Shown: positions 61,001 to 64,000 of the stretch, one piece after another
Numbering within the stretch: the first letter of the stretch is position 1
How the letters are laid out: each line of letters begins with the position of its first letter
Source: Mycobacterium lentiflavum
GTDB taxonomy: Bacteria > Actinomycetota > Actinomycetes > Mycobacteriales > Mycobacteriaceae
Direction: 5' to 3'
Length of the DNA: 64,000 nucleotides
NCBI RefSeq assembly: GCF_022374895.2
Contig: NZ_CP092423.2
Coordinates: forward strand, 2,790,001 to 2,854,000
The notes under the pieces: model-generated
Database searches by the model: none
What the model was told of the DNA's origin: nothing
What the model saw: only the letters and a program-made list of their open reading frames with translations
Translations under genes and position numbers: made by a program

Positions 61001-61614
61001 AGCCGCTGCGGCGCGGTACCGGTCGGGGCCACCGCCAGCACTGTCTCCAAGGCGATCTCGAGGTTATCGATCCCGGCGGCGAAGATCCGTGGCTGGGTCT
61101 CGGTGAGGATCGGCGCATGCTGGGCGGCCGGTGCGCTGGTCTGCAAGGGCACCACCACCGCGCCGAGGTGAATGCAGGCGCACTCGATCGCGGTGTAGTC
61201 GATGCTGGCGAAACCCAGCACGCACACGAAATCGCCGGTTCGCACCGGATGTTGTTCGTGCTGGTGCCAATCACCGGCCACCGCTTGGACACGCGCCCAC
61301 AGCTGCGCGTAGCTGACGGTCTCGAAGCGCGACAGGAAGTTCAGTGTCGAGCGTCCGGTCGCGGGATCCGTAACCACTTCGCGCACCCGCTGTCCCAGCG
61401 CCGGCCGGTCGGCGTAGCCCTGCAACACGATCGCCATGACCTCGCCGATCCGCAGCCCGGGTGCGCGCGCCGCGGCGGCGACGCGCTCGTCGGGGCGGGT
61501 GGCGGCGAATTGCGCATCCTCGGCATAGAGTCGCTCGCGCCGGCGCGCCAACCGTTCCCACTGGTCGTGCTGCGCGCCAGGATCCTTTACGTCAGAGCGG
61601 GCGACGAACGCCAT
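58099..61614 (-). CDS. car: Carboxylic acid reductase (Car, FadD9-like)
   Basis: A 1171-residue three-domain enzyme, nearly the length of FadD9 (Rv2590, 1168). The adenylation domain carries 'YTSGSTGTPKGAMFTE' (about 271) and 'GYYKTGDIM', then 'RRNNVIKLAQGEFVAVSRLE'. The carrier domain has 'DLGGDSLSAL', Ser691 being the phosphopantetheine site. The reductase domain has 'LTGSTGFLGRFLG' (about 790) and Y-x3-K in 'YGISKW' (about 960). It reduces a carboxylic acid to an aldehyde with ATP and NADPH and needs a phosphopantetheinyl transferase, not in this window. It lies in a leftward operon with a P450, an SDR, an amidohydrolase and two M24 proteins. GGGAAG precedes the ATG. Confidence 0.95.
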   Translation of the reverse strand: MAFVARSDVKDPGAQHDQWERLARRRERLYAEDAQFAATRPDERVAAAARAPGLRIGEVMAIVLQGYADRPALGQRVREVVTDPATGRSTLNFLSRFETVSYAQLWARVQAVAGDWHQHEQHPVRTGDFVCVLGFASIDYTAIECACIHLGAVVVPLQTSAPAAQHAPILTETQPRIFAAGIDNLEIALETVLAVAPTGTAPQRLIVFDYEPRDDDQRASYEAARDRLAASGSGLVIETLDDVVAHGKSLPTPPLHVAAADEDPLAWVFYTSGSTGTPKGAMFTESLCIGTWLAQSDQPVITLSYMPMSHLIGYGYVILTLANGGTSYFAARSDLSTLFDDLALVRPTSMSLVPRVCEMFYHHYQRESDRRGLAGSASDETAEELTTEIREQILGGRVLAVGCGSAALSPEIKEFMEIVLDQHLLIGYSSTEIAGGMIVADEHVLRPPVIDYKLLDVPELGYFNTDKPFPRGELAVKSARFMAGYYNRPDLTATMFDEDGYYKTGDIMAEVGPDQLRYVDRRNNVIKLAQGEFVAVSRLEALYSTSPLIHQIYIYGNSERSFLLAVIVPIDAGVATSMIADSLRRIARENGLNGYEIPRDFLIETDPFSLANGLLSGVGKFLRPKLKERYGERLEQLYAAMADDQLRQLRALRTGGADQPVLATVSKAVQATLGVSAADVSPEARFCDLGGDSLSALTFSTLLTDIYGVEVPVGVVIDPTGDLLRIADHIERQRNSDVRRPTYASVHDSAGHRVSARDLRLDKFIDDDILKAATSLPALTSEIRTVLLTGSTGFLGRFLGLEWLQRLADSGGTLVCLTRGADAAHARRRIEAALDSDPKLLDRFRSLADGHLEVVAGDIGEAGFGIHDATWQRLSETVDLIVHPAAHVNHVLPYQQLFGPNVVGTAEVIRLAITTKLKPIHYISTLGVSAVAHQLVDEDTDIRRLVPACVVGDSYANGYGISKWAGEVLMREAHDLCGLPVAVFRPGMILADSRYAGQLNVPDIFTRLLFSLVATGVAPRSFYRAGDARPHYEGLPVDFLAEAIAAIGPRHGSSFATYNTTNPHDDGISMDTFVDWIIAAGYSIEKIDDYSNWVTRFETAMGALPEQQRAQSVLTVLDVYREPMLAIAGSPVPGAQFESAVEHSGRAIPHVSQQLIEKYLADLEQIGVLTR

Positions 61615-61648
61615 AGTTCACCACTTCCCTGTGCTGAAGCCATCCCGG

Positions 61649-62596
61649 TCAGTCCGGATAGCTGACGCCGGTGAATTCTTCGGAGAGCTGCCACAGTCGT
61701 TCCCTCTCGATTTCGCTGCCCGCCAGCCGCGGAACGCCCGCGAATGTGACTCCGCCCCCGGCAGTTTCGTAGAATCCACGCGGTCCGTAGTAGCAGCCGC
61801 CTTCGGCATCCGGCGAGACCGCCGCGTACAGGGTCGGCTTGATGCCCTCGTCGACGTCCAGCCACATGAAAGGCAGTAAGCGCCAGGTCAATTGGGTGAG
61901 CCTCGCCTGTAGTGTCGGTTTGTCCCGTCCATACGATGCGCCGCTGAGTAGGTTGGTTTTGCTCAGTCCCGGGTGCGCGGCATTGGACATGACGCCCCAG
62001 CCACCCCGGCCGCTGCGCCGGTTCAGTTCGACCGCGAACATCAGCTGCGCCAGCTTGGCGATGCCGTAGGAGACCATCGGTTTGTAGCCGTGCCGGGCGT
62101 TGGGGTCGTCAAAGGTCAGTTTCGGTTGGGTGGCGGCGATGCTGCTCACCGTCACAACGCGCGACGACGCCGCGGCGCGCAGCAGCGGCAATAAGTGCGC
62201 GGTGAGGGCGAAGTGGCCCAGGTGGTTGGCGCCGAATTGCAACTCGAAGCCGTCGCTGGTGCGGTGCAGCTCAGGCGGGGTCATGACGCCGGCATTGTTG
62301 ATCAAGACGTCGATCGGCCGGCCTTCGGCAGTCAGCTCTTCGCCCAGCGCCGCAACACTTTCCAGCGATGCCAGATCCAGCTGCTTGATGCTGAGCTTCG
62401 CGGCGGGGACTTCGCGGCGTATCTGCGCGATGGCGGTCTCGCCCTTGGCGTTGTTCCGGATAGCCATCACGACGTCGGCGTCCGCGGCCGCCAACCGCTT
62501 CGCGAGCCCGAATCCCAGGCCGCTGTTGGCCCCGGTGACAACCGCACGCTTGCCGGCCAGATCCGGGACGGCCAGCGTCAGGTCCGGTTTCACCAT
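61649..62596 (-). CDS. SDR-family oxidoreductase (retinol dehydrogenase/POR-like)
   Basis: A 315-residue SDR of the longer type: '[39 protein letters not shown]', '[10 protein letters not shown]', '[24 protein letters not shown]' and active site '[20 protein letters not shown]' (Y-G-I-A-K). The C-terminal '[16 protein letters not shown]' matches the group with M. tuberculosis Rv0068 and Rv0439c. ATG at 62596 overlaps the P450 end by 7 bases, and Car starts 34 bases downstream. Inference: interconversion of an aldehyde or alcohol made by Car or the P450. Confidence 0.88.
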   Translation of the reverse strand: MVKPDLTLAVPDLAGKRAVVTGANSGLGFGLAKRLAAADADVVMAIRNNAKGETAIAQIRREVPAAKLSIKQLDLASLESVAALGEELTAEGRPIDVLINNAGVMTPPELHRTSDGFELQFGANHLGHFALTAHLLPLLRAAASSRVVTVSSIAATQPKLTFDDPNARHGYKPMVSYGIAKLAQLMFAVELNRRSGRGGWGVMSNAAHPGLSKTNLLSGASYGRDKPTLQARLTQLTWRLLPFMWLDVDEGIKPTLYAAVSPDAEGGCYYGPRGFYETAGGGVTFAGVPRLAGSEIERERLWQLSEEFTGVSYPD

Positions 62597-63819
62597 GTCA
62601 CGGGAAGCTCGTAGACACCGTAGGCCAGCGTGTCGTGCTTGAACGGCAGCTCCTCGACCGCAACGGCCAGCCGCAGGGTCGGCACCCGACGCAGCAACGT
62701 GGGCAGCGTGATCTGTAATTCCATGCGGGCCAACTGCTGTCCCACGCACTGGTGGCGGCCGTAGCCGAATCCGACGTGTGCACCCTGATCGCGAGTCAGG
62801 TCCAGCCGGTCGGCATCGGGGAACTGGCGGTTGTCCCAGTTGGCCGGTGCGACATCGAGGATGATGCCTTCACCCGCGCGGATCGTCTCACCACCGACTT
62901 CGATGTCCTCGATGGCAATGCGACGTTGACCGGTTTGGATGATGCTCAGATACCGCATCAGCTCCTCGACCGCATTGGCGATCGCCTTCGGATCGTCGGT
63001 TTCGACCAGGAACTGCCGCTGATCGGGATGCTCGAGCAGGGCCGCGATACTCAGACTGATCATGTTCGCGGTGGTCTCGTGGCCCGCGATCAGCACGCCG
63101 ACGGCCAATTGGGTGGCTTCGCGCACGCTGATCTCTTCGGCGTTGACCCGCTCGGCCAGATCCGACACCAGATCCTCCGACGGGCTTTCCATCTTGACCC
63201 GAATCAGCTTGGCGAGGTACTTCGCCAACGACGCGGCGCCCTGGGCCGTGTCCTCCTCGGTCGCGTAACGCCCGGTGCCACGTTGAGCCTGTTCCTGGAA
63301 GAAATCGGCGTCCTCGTAGGGCACGCCCAGCATTTCGCTGATGACCAGCGTCGGGACGGGCAGCGCCAGCGTGCTCACGATGTCGCCGGGGTTGGGGCCG
63401 GCCAGCAACGCTTCGATCCGCTCGTCGACGATCTTCTGTACCGCGGGGCGCAGCCCCTCGACCCGCTTGAAGGTAAAGGGTTTTGACAGCATCCGGCGAT
63501 AGCGCGTGTGCTCCTCGGCGTCGGAGGTGAACACCGAGCGCGGCCGTTTGTGCACCGTCGCCAGCATGCCCTCGTTCCAGTGCGGATAGCCCGGCAGCCG
63601 GTCGTCGACGCTGGTGCGCGAGTCGGTGAACAACGATCGGATCGCGTCGTAGCCATGAATCAACCACGGTGTGCTGCCGTCCCAGATCCGCACCCGGCTC
63701 AGCTGCTTGGTTGCGTTGAGCGCCAACGATTCCGGGGGAGGGGCGAAGGGGCAGCTCGCGGCCCGCGTCATCGGGAAGTCCGGAATGTCGGTGGCTGGAT
63801 CAGTTGAGACGTCGGTCAT
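62590..63819 (-). CDS. Cytochrome P450 (CYP105-like)
   Basis: A 409-residue soluble P450: '[15 protein letters not shown]' N terminus and '[27 protein letters not shown]' as in actinobacterial CYP105-type enzymes, I-helix '[15 protein letters not shown]', ExxR as 'EELMRY', and heme loop '[20 protein letters not shown]' with Cys358. ATG at 63819 has AAGGAGC at close spacing. First gene of the operon that includes SDR and Car. Substrate unknown; hydroxylation that ends in an acid for Car, or detoxification, are both possible. Confidence 0.92.
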   Translation of the reverse strand: MTDVSTDPATDIPDFPMTRAASCPFAPPPESLALNATKQLSRVRIWDGSTPWLIHGYDAIRSLFTDSRTSVDDRLPGYPHWNEGMLATVHKRPRSVFTSDAEEHTRYRRMLSKPFTFKRVEGLRPAVQKIVDERIEALLAGPNPGDIVSTLALPVPTLVISEMLGVPYEDADFFQEQAQRGTGRYATEEDTAQGAASLAKYLAKLIRVKMESPSEDLVSDLAERVNAEEISVREATQLAVGVLIAGHETTANMISLSIAALLEHPDQRQFLVETDDPKAIANAVEELMRYLSIIQTGQRRIAIEDIEVGGETIRAGEGIILDVAPANWDNRQFPDADRLDLTRDQGAHVGFGYGRHQCVGQQLARMELQITLPTLLRRVPTLRLAVAVEELPFKHDTLAYGVYELPVTW

Positions 63820-63847
63820 CGTGCTCCTTGTTTTCACCCGTGATCGG

Positions 63848-64000
63848 TCAGTCGCCCGCTGCACCCACATGAACCGGCGCGCGCCACAACCCGACGATCG
63901 CGTCGATCAGGCCCTCGCCGGCGACCGGCCAACTGGAACGCGACCGCGGTCCGTGCTCGGCCAGTGCGCCTTCATGCTCGGCGCAGGTGTGCATCAGCAG
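63848..64000 (-). CDS. C-terminal end of a regulator, probably TetR family (partial)
   Basis: The last 50 codons of a gene entering from the right edge, ending 'GEGLIDAIVGLWRAPVHVGAAGD' and TGA at 63848. The sequence 'LIDAIVGLWRAPV' is a familiar tail of mycobacterial TetR-type regulators; the DNA-binding part is outside the window. It is 28 bases upstream of the P450 start and codirectional, so it probably heads this operon. Assignment rests only on the tail. Confidence 0.5.
   Translation of the reverse strand: MLMHTCAEHEGALAEHGPRSRSSWPVAGEGLIDAIVGLWRAPVHVGAAGD

Overview
This is about 64 kb of GC-rich DNA from a mycobacterium. The evidence is an ABC exporter with two FHA domains that matches M. 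tuberculosis Rv1747 almost motif for motif, a full-length carboxylic acid reductase, SDRs of the mycofactocin-coupled type, a DUF222/HNH (13E12-type) protein, many FadE/FadD/P450/TetR genes, and frequent GTG/TTG starts with ATGA-type overlaps. A slow-growing non-tuberculous species is likely, but the species cannot be fixed from this window. Genes are tightly packed and no gene-free stretch exceeds 300 bases. I saw no tRNA, rRNA, CRISPR array or insertion sequence.

Layout. (1) 1-9.9 kb: an IclR regulator with a clear palindromic operator and an esterase start, then a ring-degradation-like block: flavin-barrel protein, KstD-type FAD dehydrogenase, extradiol dioxygenase, HsaA-type monooxygenase, and divergently a Baeyer-Villiger monooxygenase (BVMO), SDR, the deletion remnant of another SDR, a SnoaL-like protein and an HsaD-type hydrolase. 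(2) 10-20 kb: mixed genes, including a molybdopterin oxidoreductase, an ICMT-like methyltransferase, an esterase and the Rv1747 ortholog. (3) 19.2-29.1 kb: a TetR/diiron pair diverging, across a long palindrome, from a nine-ORF array (two acyl-CoA dehydrogenases, two MaoC proteins, Ltp2-type thiolase/aldolase, DUF35 protein, small ORF, second BVMO, acyl-CoA synthetase). It resembles the cholesterol 'igr' operon with a BVMO added. (4) 29-44.5 kb: small operons (acid-CoA ligase/class II aldolase/amidohydrolase), membrane and secreted proteins, a sulfatase, a decayed FAD-enzyme gene, a Gfo/Idh/MocA oxidoreductase, and a lipoprotein overlapping a sugar-isomerase-like gene. (5) 44.7-53.1 kb: TetR, P450, mycofactocin-type SDR, crotonase, a tandem-fused CaiB CoA-transferase, SDR and a phosphotransferase-like protein. 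(6) 53.1-64 kb, all on the minus strand: an HNH protein, then reading right to left a TetR tail, P450, SDR, carboxylic acid reductase (Car), amidohydrolase and two M24-family proteins, one with its metal site lost.

How it fits together (inference): most of the window is accessory catabolism of CoA-activated, probably alicyclic, isoprenoid or steroid-like compounds. FadD activates an acid; the paired FadE and MaoC proteins oxidise and hydrate it; the Ltp2/DUF35 pair splits off an acyl-CoA and leaves a ketone; a BVMO makes an ester or lactone that hydrolases can open. The HsaA/HsaC/HsaD-like set would cleave a phenolic ring. Several TetR/IclR regulators sit beside palindromes suggesting local control. 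Substrates are unknown.
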